A stretch of DNA of 64,000 nt from Arthrobacter pityocampae (GTDB lineage Bacteria > Actinomycetota > Actinomycetes > Actinomycetales > Micrococcaceae). Shown here piece by piece: positions 28,177 to 36,377 of this stretch. The number at the start of each line of letters is the position of its first letter. Within the stretch, counting starts at the first letter, position 1. The stretch is from the NCBI RefSeq assembly GCF_002927275.1, contig NZ_PRKW01000001.1, positions 434,001 through 498,000 of the forward strand. Reading direction: 5' to 3'. The translations under genes were made by a program, and so were the position numbers. The notes below the pieces were generated by a model. That model did not search any database and was not told the origin of the DNA. It saw nothing but the letters and a program-made list of their open reading frames with translations.

Positions 28177-30258
28177 CTACGGATGGATTCCCTGGTCCGC
28201 GTGAACCGGGGTACCGGAGGGTTCCGGGGTGAGCATCAGGACCGCTCCGGTGAGGAAGCACAGGGCTCCGACGAACGTGCCGAGACCGGCGAGACCTGCG
28301 TTCAGGAGCTCCCCGCTCGAGGGCAGGACGAAGGCCGCGACCGCTGAGACTCCGAAGGCGACCGACCCGGCCACGTTGATCACGCTGATCGTCCACGTCC
28401 GCGGCCGGGGCCGGCCCCGGCCGGCAGTGCGGCCGGCAGAGCGGAGCACCACGCCGCTCGACACGAGGAAGGCCACCGACCCCAGCACGTCCGGCCGCCA
28501 CACCCGCTGATCGGCAAGCGCTGTATCGAGGTTCACCGGCATCGCGTTCGCCGTACTCCAGTTGAACCAGAGCGTGCCGGCGAGTTGGACTGCACCGGCG
28601 AGCCAGAGGGCGTTCCGCGGCGCCCAGACCCAGGACGAGCGGCGGACCGCGGCGCCCCCGCCCGGGAGCGCGCCGACGGCTTCGCGGTACTGCAGGTACG
28701 CGGCATTCGTGAAGAACACGGAGCCCACGAAGAAGGTCAGCCCGGTCCAGCGCGGTCCCACGGCCTCGGCGTAGAGCGGCACCGCGCCCAGGGCGAACAG
28801 ACTCGAACCGATGATGAACAGCCAGGCGATCCGGAGGTCCCGGGCCGCCGATCGGCCGGAGGCCGCGGTGGTCGAGGTGGTGTTCCGTGGTGCACGGCGT
28901 TCCGTGGCGCCGACGTCGCCCGGTGGACCGGGCTCCTTCGGCCGGGACTCCTTCGGCCCGGGGACGGGGAGCACGGTGATGATCACGAAGGCAACGGCCA
29001 CGGCCACCACCACCTGGGGTGTCACGGCAACCCCGTCGACGCCGAGGAGCAGCGTGGCCAGCAGCGTCGAGGTCAACGGCAGCCGCAGCATCGCCGCGCA
29101 CATCGCGCCCATGCCCATGCCGATGCCTGCCGAGAGGGTCATTCCCGGCAGTCCGCTCGCAGCGATGCCGAGTGCGGCTCCGATGAACATCGAGGGGAAC
29201 ACAGGCCCACCACGGAAGGCGCTGAGCGAGAGTGCGTAGACCAGGGTCTTGCACACGATCAGCAGGGCCAGCAAGGGCAGCGCGTAGTCCGCCGCGTTCC
29301 CGACGAGTTCCGGGAGTGCCTCCTGCCCCGAGAACAGCACCTGGGTGAACGTACGGCCGGTGATCACCTGGTAGGCCATCGCTGTCATGCCGATCAGCGC
29401 ACCGAGCGTCGTGGTCACGAGGATGCGGTTCCAGTGCACGACCGGGCGCAAGGACAGCGCACCCCAGCGGATCACCCACCCGAGCAGGGCGCAGACAACA
29501 CCCATGAGAACCGCCCAGCCCAGCATGGCGACCGTCGGCGGTTCTGCGGGCGGCACCGAGGGCAGCGCCAGGGAGAAGCTGCCCAGCCCGGTCCAGCCGT
29601 CCAGTCCGACGAACACCAGCGCCCCGATGCCCGAGGCGAGCAGTCCGGGCAGGGCGACCAGGCTCAGGGTCATCCCCCCGATCCCGGCGGCTTCCATGAT
29701 CAGGAAGGCGCCGAGCACGGGAGAGCCGAGCAGGGTACTGATCGCCGCGAAGCTGCCGGCCGACGCCATGATCGTCAGCGCCATCGGAGGGGCGTCCTTC
29801 TTCACCAGGTGCACCGCCAGCGCTCCGAGGCCGCCACCGATCGCGATCAGCGGGGCTTCCGGTCCGAGCACCGCACCCAGGCTGAGCGTGGTCAGCGCCG
29901 CGAGCACGATGCCGACGAGCTCCCGGCCGGTGGGCGGAGCACCGCCGGTCGCGAAGCCGCGGGCGGGTGAGTGGCCTCCGGTGCCGGGCAGGAACCGGAT
30001 GGTCGACGCCGTCAGCAGCCCGCACAGCATCAGCCACGGGACGGGCCACCACGCGGGTGTCGGGCTGCCGAGGATCGCCTCCGGCAACCCGACGAAGATG
30101 AACTGCTGGAGCGCTGCGACGACGGCCAGGAAGCCGTACGCGAGGATCGAGACGGGGACGCCCAGGATCGCGGCCAGGATCAGCGCAGCGATGTACGGCT
30201 TGGAACGCATCACCGCGACCGGGTCGGTACCGGGTGACGACGGGGCAGGCACGCTCAT
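28177..30258 (-). CDS. CLC-family chloride channel/antiporter fused to a YrhK-like membrane module
   Basis: A 693-residue membrane protein. Residues 1-440 are a CLC domain: LPGTGGHSPARG in place of the usual GSGIP loop, LGAVLGPEAPLIAIG (gating Glu in GPEAP), and FRGGPVFPSMFIG. After a Pro/Arg-rich linker come ~220 residues with about six helices; the first part (RIAWLFIIGSSLFALGAVPL, then FFVGSVFFTNAAYLQY) looks like a YrhK domain. CLC exchangers balance charge during glutamate-dependent acid resistance, which fits the gadB gene 29 bases downstream. A TAGGTT hexamer seven bases before the ATG and the lack of a ribosome site suggest a leaderless start. Confidence 0.85.
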   Translation of the reverse strand: MSVPAPSSPGTDPVAVMRSKPYIAALILAAILGVPVSILAYGFLAVVAALQQFIFVGLPEAILGSPTPAWWPVPWLMLCGLLTASTIRFLPGTGGHSPARGFATGGAPPTGRELVGIVLAALTTLSLGAVLGPEAPLIAIGGGLGALAVHLVKKDAPPMALTIMASAGSFAAISTLLGSPVLGAFLIMEAAGIGGMTLSLVALPGLLASGIGALVFVGLDGWTGLGSFSLALPSVPPAEPPTVAMLGWAVLMGVVCALLGWVIRWGALSLRPVVHWNRILVTTTLGALIGMTAMAYQVITGRTFTQVLFSGQEALPELVGNAADYALPLLALLIVCKTLVYALSLSAFRGGPVFPSMFIGAALGIAASGLPGMTLSAGIGMGMGAMCAAMLRLPLTSTLLATLLLGVDGVAVTPQVVVAVAVAFVIITVLPVPGPKESRPKEPGPPGDVGATERRAPRNTTSTTAASGRSAARDLRIAWLFIIGSSLFALGAVPLYAEAVGPRWTGLTFFVGSVFFTNAAYLQYREAVGALPGGGAAVRRSSWVWAPRNALWLAGAVQLAGTLWFNWSTANAMPVNLDTALADQRVWRPDVLGSVAFLVSSGVVLRSAGRTAGRGRPRPRTWTISVINVAGSVAFGVSAVAAFVLPSSGELLNAGLAGLGTFVGALCFLTGAVLMLTPEPSGTPVHADQGIHP

Positions 30259-30271
30259 GCCCGGAAACCTA
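30259..30271 (-). promoter_or_regulatory. possible leaderless promoter of CLC-gadB unit
   Basis: TAGGTT on the minus strand (30271-30266) lies seven bases before the CLC ATG, and no Shine-Dalgarno sequence is present. The -35 region has no clear match. Confidence 0.4.
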
Positions 30272-30395
30272 GCGCTTCCGGTGCCGTCGACCATCACCAG
30301 TGGCGGGTGAATCAGGCGCGGAGACCGTCCGAGGAACTTCGCGCACCCCCGAACCGTGCAGAGGTGAAGGAGTACAGGGCCTGGAGGAGACACGG

Positions 30396-31709
30396 ATGAC
30401 CAGCTGGCGGATCAGGGATTTCCACTCGGCGGACCTGGACGGGATCCTGCATCTGTGGGAGACCCTCAAGGCGAGCGACGTCGACCCGGTGTATGCCCTC
30501 TCCGAGGTGCTCGCCTCCTGCGAGAAGGATCATGCCGTGGTCGCCGTGCAGGCCGACCGCATCGTGGGTGCGGCGGTCGGACGCGCGGCGCACGACCAGG
30601 GCTGGATCGTCTTCCTCGCCACGCTTCCGGACTTCCGCGGCCGTGGCATCGGCACGGCCCTGCTGGCGGCGGTCGAGAACAGCATGTCGCCGCACGGGCT
30701 GAACAAGCTCTCCGCCCTGATGCCGGAGTCGGAGACGAGGGTGGAAGCGTTCCTGGGCCGTGGGTTCGCGCTGAAGAAGAACCTGCGGTACTTCGAGCGC
30801 ACCATCCCCGTGCAGCGTCAGGAGCTCGGGGCCCTGGGGCAGCTCGGCGGGCGCATCCTCGCACGCGACCAGTGGGAGAAGGTGGCGGGCATGCGCAAGG
30901 AGAAGGAGCTGCTCGAGCGCCGCCTGGTGCTGCCCCTCGCCGAAGCGGATCTCGCCGACGAGTTCGGTGTCGTGCCGCCGCGCGCCGTCGTCCTCTTCGG
31001 CCCACCGGGGACCGGCAAGACCACCTTCGCCAAAGCCATCGCCTCCCGCCTGGAGTGGCCCTTCGTGGAAGTGTTCCCCTCCCGCCTGGCGGCCGATCCC
31101 CAGGGGCTGGCCGGGGCGCTCCGCGAGACCTTCCTGGAGATCGCCGAGCTGGAACACGCCGTGGTGTTCATCGACGAGGTCGAGGAGATCGCCTCGCACC
31201 GCTCCGGTGAGCCGCCCTCGCCCCTGCAGGGCGTCACCAACGAACTCCTCAAGATCATCCCGGCCTTCCGCGAACAGCCCGGGCGGCTGCTGGTCTGCGC
31301 CACCAACTTCATCCGGTCCCTGGACTCGGCGTTCCTCCGGCACGGGCGGTTCGACTACGTCATCCCCATCGGCCTTCCCGACCGTCAGGCCCGCGATGCC
31401 ATGTGGCGACGCTTCGTCCCCCCGTCGGTGGCGGACGCCGTGGACGTGGCGTTGCTCGTGGACCGCACCGAGGGCTTCTCCCCCGCCGACATCGAGTACG
31501 CCGCCCGCAGCGCCTCGCAGCGCGCACTGGAGAAGGCCGTGTACGACGACGGCGGTCAGACCGGCGGCCGCCCGTCCGTCCGCGCGGCAGACCGCAAGGG
31601 ACCCACCACGCAGGACTATCTGGACGCCATCGGGGAGACCCGGACCACCGTCAGCCACGAGGTCCACCAGGACTTCCTGGAGGACATCGAAACCCTCGGG
31701 CGCGTCTGA
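30396..31709 (+). CDS. GNAT acetyltransferase fused to AAA+ ATPase
   Basis: A 437-residue two-domain protein. Residues 1-135 are a GNAT N-acetyltransferase domain (WRIRDFHSADLDGILHLWE, the acetyl-CoA loop RGRGIGTALL at 81-90, RGFALKKNLRYFE). A linker helix pair (140-185) leads to an AAA+ ATPase: Walker A FGPPGTGKTT (201-210), Walker B VVFIDEVEEI, sensor-1 VCATNFI, and an arginine-finger region in FLRHGRFDYVI. The AAA part resembles the FtsH/katanin-like class. The ATG has GGAGGAG eight bases upstream. The acetyl acceptor and the remodelling target are unknown; the fusion suggests ATP-driven presentation of a protein to the acetylase (inference). Confidence 0.85.
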   Translation: MTSWRIRDFHSADLDGILHLWETLKASDVDPVYALSEVLASCEKDHAVVAVQADRIVGAAVGRAAHDQGWIVFLATLPDFRGRGIGTALLAAVENSMSPHGLNKLSALMPESETRVEAFLGRGFALKKNLRYFERTIPVQRQELGALGQLGGRILARDQWEKVAGMRKEKELLERRLVLPLAEADLADEFGVVPPRAVVLFGPPGTGKTTFAKAIASRLEWPFVEVFPSRLAADPQGLAGALRETFLEIAELEHAVVFIDEVEEIASHRSGEPPSPLQGVTNELLKIIPAFREQPGRLLVCATNFIRSLDSAFLRHGRFDYVIPIGLPDRQARDAMWRRFVPPSVADAVDVALLVDRTEGFSPADIEYAARSASQRALEKAVYDDGGQTGGRPSVRAADRKGPTTQDYLDAIGETRTTVSHEVHQDFLEDIETLGRV

Positions 31710-31822
31710 CGGCGCTCCTGCTGGCGGCCCGGCGCGCCGCTCTCAGCGCCGGCGTTTTCCCCACGCATGCGCCACCTGCTAAGCTCGATAAGTCCCTCAC
31801 GGGTACGGGAGTTTCCGTATCT

Positions 31823-31895
31823 GCCTTCGTAGCTCAGGGGATAGAGCGTCTGCCTCCGGAGCAGAAGGTCGTAGGTTCGAATCCTATCGAGGGCA
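31823..31895 (+). tRNA. tRNA-Arg (anticodon CCG)
   Basis: A 73-base cloverleaf. The acceptor stem GCCTTCG pairs with CGAGGGC with one G-T pair, and A is the discriminator. The anticodon arm TCTGC-CTCCGGA-GCAGA carries CCG, reading the CGG codon. The T arm has GGTTCGAATCC. CCA is not encoded. A -10-like TAAGCT lies about 40 bases upstream. Confidence 0.97.
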
Positions 31896-31900
31896 CATCC

Positions 31901-31938
31901 ACCGCCGTCGGCCATCAGGCCGGCGGCGGTTCTGTTTT
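31901..31938 (+). terminator. rho-independent terminator after tRNA-Arg
   Basis: A 13-base stem (ACCGCCGTCGGCC with one G-T pair, 4-base loop ATCA) is followed directly by TCTGTTTT. It starts six bases after the tRNA. Confidence 0.9.
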
Positions 31939-31953
31939 GGTAGGCTCCACAGG

Positions 31954-32730
31954 ATGCGGCCCTCGTGGTCCGCACGAGTACCTACCGACGGGGGGAACGT
32001 GGGGACGACAGCCGGACCGCCGCGCGCCCCCGCCGTCCTGACCCTGGTCGTCCTCCTCCTCGCCGTGGTCGCTGCCGCATTCCTCGGCGAGTTCTCCGCC
32101 GACCCCGTGACAGTCGGTCCGGACTACTCCTCCCAGCAGACGGAGCCGCCCACCCCGCCCGAGACCGTCACGGCACCGCCAGTACCCGACGGCGAGCCAA
32201 TCGTCGTCGACGGCGGCACCCTGGCCGCGGCCACCCTGGTGCTCCTCGTGCTCGCGCTGGCTCTCCTGACGCGGTTCCTGATGCGGTTCCGCGGCCGGCA
32301 CGGACCCGACGGGGATCCGCCGGAGCACGCCGACCTCCATAACGGCGGGACCTTCGCCCTGGTGTCCGTCGCCCTGCCGGGCTGGGCGAAGGAGTCGCAG
32401 GCGGCACTCGTGACCGGCGGTGACACGACCGACACGATCATCCGCTGCTGGCTCGAGCTCGAGCGCGTCTGCGCCGAGGCCGGCGTGGGACGCGCGCCCA
32501 CGCAGACGACGTCGGACTTCGCCTCCGCTGCGGCGGCCGCCCTCGGACTCCCGCCCCGACCTCTGACCACCCTCAACCACCTGTACCAGCGCGCCCGCTT
32601 CGGGCAGGCCGGCCGGAGCATCTCCTCCGACCCCCTGGGTCCCGCCGACCGCGATGCGGCGGCCGCTAGCGTCGACGAACTGGGACGGGCCCTTGCCGGC
32701 CGAGCCCGGCGCCCGGAGGTCAGGCCGTGA
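31954..32730 (+). CDS. membrane protein with C-terminal DUF4129 domain
   Basis: A 258-residue protein with two membrane helices (about 30-50 and 87-108) around an extracytoplasmic Pro/Thr-rich loop, and a cytoplasmic C-terminal DUF4129 domain (IRCWLELERVCAEAGVGRAPTQTTSDFA, LTTLNHLYQRARFG). DUF4129 normally sits at the end of transglutaminase-like membrane proteins next to MoxR and DUF58 genes; here it stands alone. ATG 31954 lies seven bases after a TAGGCT hexamer, so it may be leaderless. GTG 31999 with GGGGGG is an alternative start. First gene of a five-gene overlapping operon. Confidence 0.75.
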   Translation: MRPSWSARVPTDGGNVGTTAGPPRAPAVLTLVVLLLAVVAAAFLGEFSADPVTVGPDYSSQQTEPPTPPETVTAPPVPDGEPIVVDGGTLAAATLVLLVLALALLTRFLMRFRGRHGPDGDPPEHADLHNGGTFALVSVALPGWAKESQAALVTGGDTTDTIIRCWLELERVCAEAGVGRAPTQTTSDFASAAAAALGLPPRPLTTLNHLYQRARFGQAGRSISSDPLGPADRDAAAASVDELGRALAGRARRPEVRP

Positions 32731-33185
32731 AGCGGTCGGCGTGGGCCATCACGGCAGTCCTGGTCGGCCTCGCCCTGGTCGCGGCGTGGTTCTTCGGGCT
32801 CGATGCGCGCCACGCCGTGGTCCTCGTGGGCGCAGCAGCCGCTGCGGGAATCGCGAACGGCGTCCTCGACGCCGTCGACGTCCCGCGGATCGTCCTGCCG
32901 CGCCTGCCCGAGCCGGAGCGCGGCCTCGCCGACCTGCAGGCGCTCGAGTTCTCCCTGGCGTCGGCCGAGCCCGGCGCGCGCGCGGTCCTCGAGCTGCACG
33001 CCCTTGCACTCTCGGTGGCCGTGGCCCGGCCCGGCGCTCCCCGCAGTGAGGCGCTCGACGCCTTCCTCGCGAAAACCCAACCGCCTGCCATGACCCACCG
33101 CGAGTTCCAGCTGCTCGGCGCGGAACTGGAGCGCATCGTCCTCTCCCCCGTGCCCGAACCGACCCCTTCCCAGGAGGCCCCATGA
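32727..33185 (+). CDS. small membrane protein of MoxR operon
   Basis: A 152-residue protein with two adjacent membrane helices in the first 45 residues (WAITAVLVGLALVAAWFFGL, then VVLVGAAAAAGIANGVLDAV) and a soluble helical remainder (LADLQALEFSLASAEPGAR, MTHREFQLLGAELERIVLSP). I do not recognise a named family. The GTG overlaps the previous stop (GTGA) and its stop overlaps the moxR start (ATGA), so it is part of the complex encoded by the operon. Confidence 0.75.
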   Translation: MKRSAWAITAVLVGLALVAAWFFGLDARHAVVLVGAAAAAGIANGVLDAVDVPRIVLPRLPEPERGLADLQALEFSLASAEPGARAVLELHALALSVAVARPGAPRSEALDAFLAKTQPPAMTHREFQLLGAELERIVLSPVPEPTPSQEAP

Positions 33186-34240
33186 CCGAGCCGAACACCA
33201 CTCCGCCGGGCGCTGGTCAGCTTCCGGGCGCCGGTCAGCTCCCGGGCGCCGTCCTGACCGGCCCTGCCGACAGCACGGACGCTGGGGCAGCCGAAGCCGC
33301 CCGGGTGGGCCGGGAGGTCCTCGACCGCGCCGGGACCGTCGTCGTCGGCGCGGAGGGAGCCCTCCGCCTGGCCCTCGCGGCGGTGCTCGCGGGCGGCCAC
33401 GTCCTGTTCGAGGACCTGCCGGGCCTCGGCAAGACCCTTGCGGCCAAGACTCTCGCCCAGACGCTGGGGCTCGATTTCCGGCGCCTGCAGTTCACGCCCG
33501 ACCTCCTGCCCTCGGACGTGACCGGCTCGTCGATCTTCAACCCGGCCACGCGGGAGTTCGAGTTCCGGCCCGGCCCCGTCTTCGCAGGGCTGTTCCTCGC
33601 CGACGAGATCAACAGGACGTCCCCGAAGACCCAGTCGGCGCTCCTCGAAGCGATGGCAGAGGCGCAGGTCTCCGCAGAAGGCACCACCCTGCCGCTCCAG
33701 CGGCCCTTCCACGTGTTCGCCACCTCCAACCCCATCGAGTTCGAGGGCACCTACCCGCTGCCCGAGGCGCAGCTGGACCGGTTCATGGTCCGCCTGCGCT
33801 TCGGCTACCCCGGCCCCGGAGGTGAGCAGGCCATCATCACACGGCGCATCACGCGGCGGCAGGACGAGACGCAGGTGGCGAGCGTGATCACGGCCGAGGG
33901 GCTGCTCCGCCTGCAGGCCGTCGTCGAGTCGGTGGGCGTGGACGACGACGTCATCGACTACGCGGTCCGGCTCACCGCTGCGACGCGGACCCATTCCGCG
34001 GTCGAGGTGGGGGCCTCCCCGCGGGGGTCGCAGGCGCTGGTCCTGCTGGGCCGCGCGCTCGCCGTCCTCGACGGCCGGACCTTCGTGCTGCCCGAGGATC
34101 TGAAGGAGGGCGCCGTGGCCGTCCTCGCCCACCGGCTGACGCTGACGCCGTCGTCCTGGGCGCAGGGCGTGGCGACGGAGAAGGTGGTGCGGGACGTGCT
34201 GGCCGACGTACCCACCCCGCCGACCGTGCACCGTGGCTAG
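33182..34240 (+). CDS. MoxR-type AAA+ ATPase
   Basis: A 352-residue MoxR chaperone ATPase. Walker A LPGLGKTLAAK (near residue 80), the RLQFTPDLLPSDVTG loop, Walker B GLFLADEINRTSP, sensor-1 FATSNPIEFEGTYPLPEAQLDRF, and the C-terminal lid domain ending RDVLADVPTP. MoxR proteins help assemble or activate partner enzymes, usually the DUF58 protein encoded next. The N-terminal 25 residues contain two copies of an 18-base repeat (GAGQLP twice). ATG overlaps the upstream stop by four bases. Confidence 0.93.
   Translation: MTEPNTTPPGAGQLPGAGQLPGAVLTGPADSTDAGAAEAARVGREVLDRAGTVVVGAEGALRLALAAVLAGGHVLFEDLPGLGKTLAAKTLAQTLGLDFRRLQFTPDLLPSDVTGSSIFNPATREFEFRPGPVFAGLFLADEINRTSPKTQSALLEAMAEAQVSAEGTTLPLQRPFHVFATSNPIEFEGTYPLPEAQLDRFMVRLRFGYPGPGGEQAIITRRITRRQDETQVASVITAEGLLRLQAVVESVGVDDDVIDYAVRLTAATRTHSAVEVGASPRGSQALVLLGRALAVLDGRTFVLPEDLKEGAVAVLAHRLTLTPSSWAQGVATEKVVRDVLADVPTPPTVHRG
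33209..33251 (+). repeat. 18-base tandem repeat in moxR 5' end
   Basis: Two copies of an 18-base unit (33209-33226 and 33227-33244, two mismatches) plus a partial third encode a repeated Gly-Ala-Gly-Gln-Leu-Pro in the unstructured N-terminus, a slippage-prone in-frame array. Confidence 0.7.
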
Positions 34241-35759
34241 GGCCACTGCGGCCGTCCGCTCCCCGGTCTGGGCGCTCGCGGTCATCCTGGTACTCGTCTG
34301 CGCCGTGGCGGGCCTGGTCTCAGGCCGCCCGGACACCGTGGCTCTCGCGGCGCCGTTCGCCTTCCTCGCGCTCGCCGGTCGCGCAGGGCCGAAGTCCGGG
34401 AGCACGTGCGCGGTGCGTATCGTCCCGGACCGATCTGCGGACGCCGGTGGCCCGCGGCTGCGCGTGCTCCTCACGTCGAGCGAGGCTGGCCGCGCCTCGG
34501 ACCCCGGACGCCTGGTCGTCACGACCCTGGCCGCTCCCGGCTTCCCGCCGGACGCCGTCGTCCTGCTGACCGGCGAGGAGTGCCCGGTCCTGGTGGACGC
34601 ACCGCCGTCGGGGGAACGGGACGTCCTCGCGTACGGTGCCGCATCCTTCACGGCCGACCTGGCCCGGCCCACCCCCTTCGTGCCGGCGCCGCCGGTGCGC
34701 GTGAGCATCCTCCCGCCGGTGGGGCCGGTGCTTGCGCGGTCGGTCTCCCGGCGGCTCGTGGGCCTCGCCGGGACGCATCGGTCGGGGCGTCCGGGCGACG
34801 GCGGGGAGCTGCGGTCCGTCGGTCCCCTGCAGCCCGGGGACCAGCTCCGGCGGATCGACTGGCGCGCCACCGCCCGACGGTCCACCGACCAGGACCGGCT
34901 CATGGTGCGGCGCACCTTTGCGGATGCAGAGGCCTCGGTGCTCCTCGTCGTCGACCAGGCCCACGACCTGCCGTCCTCGACCGCCCACTGGTTCGTCGCG
35001 ACTCCTCCGCGTCTGGCCGCCGGGTCGCTGCACGTGGCCCGGGCAGCGGCGGCGACGGTCGCGGCGTCCTACCTCGCCGTCGGAGATCGCGTGGGCCTCG
35101 AGGACCTGTCCGGCACGCGCCGTGCCCTCCGCACGGCGGCCGGAGCGCGCCACCTCGAACAGGTCCGGGTGCGGCTTGCGGGCACGGCCGTGGTGCCACG
35201 GCGGCGGCGCCGGAGGGACCCCGTGCCGCCACAGGGCGCCGTCGTCGTGGTGTTCTCCGCCTTCCTGGACGCCGAGCCGGCACGTCTGCTGCGACTCTGG
35301 CATGCACAGGGGCACGTGGTGGCCGGGATCGACTGCATGCCGCCGCTGGACAGGACGGAGACGACGACGGCGCAGGCCGAGGCAGTGCGGCTCACGCTCC
35401 TGCGGCGTCGCCTGCTCCTCGAGGGCCTTCAGGACAGCGGCATCCCGGTGATCGCCGGAGTCCACCCCGGCCGAGCGAGTGGTCTCGAGGACCAGCATCC
35501 GGCCCGGAACCCGGCCCGGACGAACGGCCTCGGCGCGCCGGGGCTCGGCACACAGGGTCCAGAAACGCCAGGCCCTGGCACACCCTCCGGGCCAAGCTCC
35601 GGGCCGGGCTCCGGCAGGCCGTCCGGGCCGGACCGTGGCAAACTGTCCGGGCCGGACCTCGGCAGCTCTTTCGGGCCGGACCTCGACACCGGGTTCCGGC
35701 TGCTCGCACGCCAAGCCGCACGGCGTGCCGGTCAGGGCTCGGGCCGGAGAAGCTCGTGA
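34233..35759 (+). CDS. DUF58 domain membrane protein
   Basis: A 508-residue protein with two N-terminal membrane helices (about 8-55) and the DUF58 core. The family signature GDQLRRIDWRATARR is near residue 207, followed by a von-Willebrand-like segment (VLLVVDQAHDLP; VVVFSAFLDAEPARLL). From about residue 425 the tail is low-complexity, rich in Gly, Pro and Ser, and encoded by 24-base repeats. DUF58 proteins partner with MoxR in cell-envelope or protein-maturation roles that remain poorly defined. GTG start overlaps the moxR stop by eight bases. Confidence 0.88.
   Translation: MARATAAVRSPVWALAVILVLVCAVAGLVSGRPDTVALAAPFAFLALAGRAGPKSGSTCAVRIVPDRSADAGGPRLRVLLTSSEAGRASDPGRLVVTTLAAPGFPPDAVVLLTGEECPVLVDAPPSGERDVLAYGAASFTADLARPTPFVPAPPVRVSILPPVGPVLARSVSRRLVGLAGTHRSGRPGDGGELRSVGPLQPGDQLRRIDWRATARRSTDQDRLMVRRTFADAEASVLLVVDQAHDLPSSTAHWFVATPPRLAAGSLHVARAAAATVAASYLAVGDRVGLEDLSGTRRALRTAAGARHLEQVRVRLAGTAVVPRRRRRRDPVPPQGAVVVVFSAFLDAEPARLLRLWHAQGHVVAGIDCMPPLDRTETTTAQAEAVRLTLLRRRLLLEGLQDSGIPVIAGVHPGRASGLEDQHPARNPARTNGLGAPGLGTQGPETPGPGTPSGPSSGPGSGRPSGPDRGKLSGPDLGSSFGPDLDTGFRLLARQAARRAGQGSGRRSS
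35622..35693 (+). repeat. three 24-base imperfect repeats in DUF58 gene
   Basis: Units at 35622-35645, 35646-35669 and 35670-35693 share [T][CT]CGGGCCGGACC and encode Ser/Phe-Gly-Pro-Asp plus variable residues. Shorter degenerate copies precede them. The tail length probably varies between strains. Confidence 0.75.
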
Positions 35760-36304
35760 AGCCGCAGCGATTCGCCAGATCCGCCCGGTCCACCCGGTTC
35801 GCCGGTTCGCCGGCCGTCCCCGACCGGCGTGGCCTCATACCCCTATGGATGGTCCGCAGCGCGACGGCCCTCCTGGCTGTCCTCCTCGGCAGCATCGCCT
35901 GGGACGGTTCCGTATGGATCGTCCTGCCCCTCGTGGTGGCTGTGGGCGCCGCGGTCCTGCCGTCGGTCGGTGTGGTCACGCTGTCCCTGCTGCTGCTTGC
36001 GGTCGCATATGCGGTGAACGTACCCGCTGGATCCGCCTGGCTCCTGGTGTTCGTCGCCGGGCTGCACGCCATCTTCGTCCTCTATCTCCTGCTCCTGCAG
36101 CTACCCCTGCGTGGATGGATCAGCACTGCCGCGCTCCGTTCGCTCGCACTGGCCTTCCTGCGGATCCAGGCGGTGGCGCAACCCGTCGCCGTCCTGGCCC
36201 TGCTGGTGGGCGATGCCGGATCCAGCCTGCCGGCTGTGCTGGTCGGCGTCGCGGCCCTTCTCACGTGGGCGGTGTGGTTGGTGAGGGAACGCGCAGAGGC
36301 GTGA
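35756..36304 (+). CDS. integral membrane protein, last gene of MoxR operon
   Basis: A 182-residue protein with an Arg-rich start (KPQRFARSARSTRF) and five to six hydrophobic helices (ALLAVLLGSIAW, IVLPLVVAVGAAVL, VVTLSLLLLAVAYAV, LLVFVAGLHAIFVLYLLLL, LLVGDAGSSL onward). No family recognised. The GTG start overlaps the DUF58 stop (GTGA) and has GGAG at the right distance. It likely anchors or completes the MoxR-DUF58-DUF4129 assembly at the membrane. Confidence 0.75.
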   Translation: MKPQRFARSARSTRFAGSPAVPDRRGLIPLWMVRSATALLAVLLGSIAWDGSVWIVLPLVVAVGAAVLPSVGVVTLSLLLLAVAYAVNVPAGSAWLLVFVAGLHAIFVLYLLLLQLPLRGWISTAALRSLALAFLRIQAVAQPVAVLALLVGDAGSSLPAVLVGVAALLTWAVWLVRERAEA

Positions 36305-36377
36305 TTGGCCGAAGACGACGGTGCCATTCTCAGCGAGCTGTCCTCGTACGCGGCTCCGTCATGAAGCCTGCAGTGGG

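Noticed and set aside
26768-30052. Apparent 1094-residue fusion including glutamate decarboxylase
   Set aside because: The part upstream of 28147 is an out-of-frame reading of the CLC gene; an AAGGAG site before ATG 28147 and the normal GAD N-terminus show where the gene starts.
34406-36304. Apparent 632-residue protein ending in the last gene of the MoxR operon
   Set aside because: Its first 450 codons are a shadow of DUF58; the membrane-protein part starts at the GTG overlapping the DUF58 stop.
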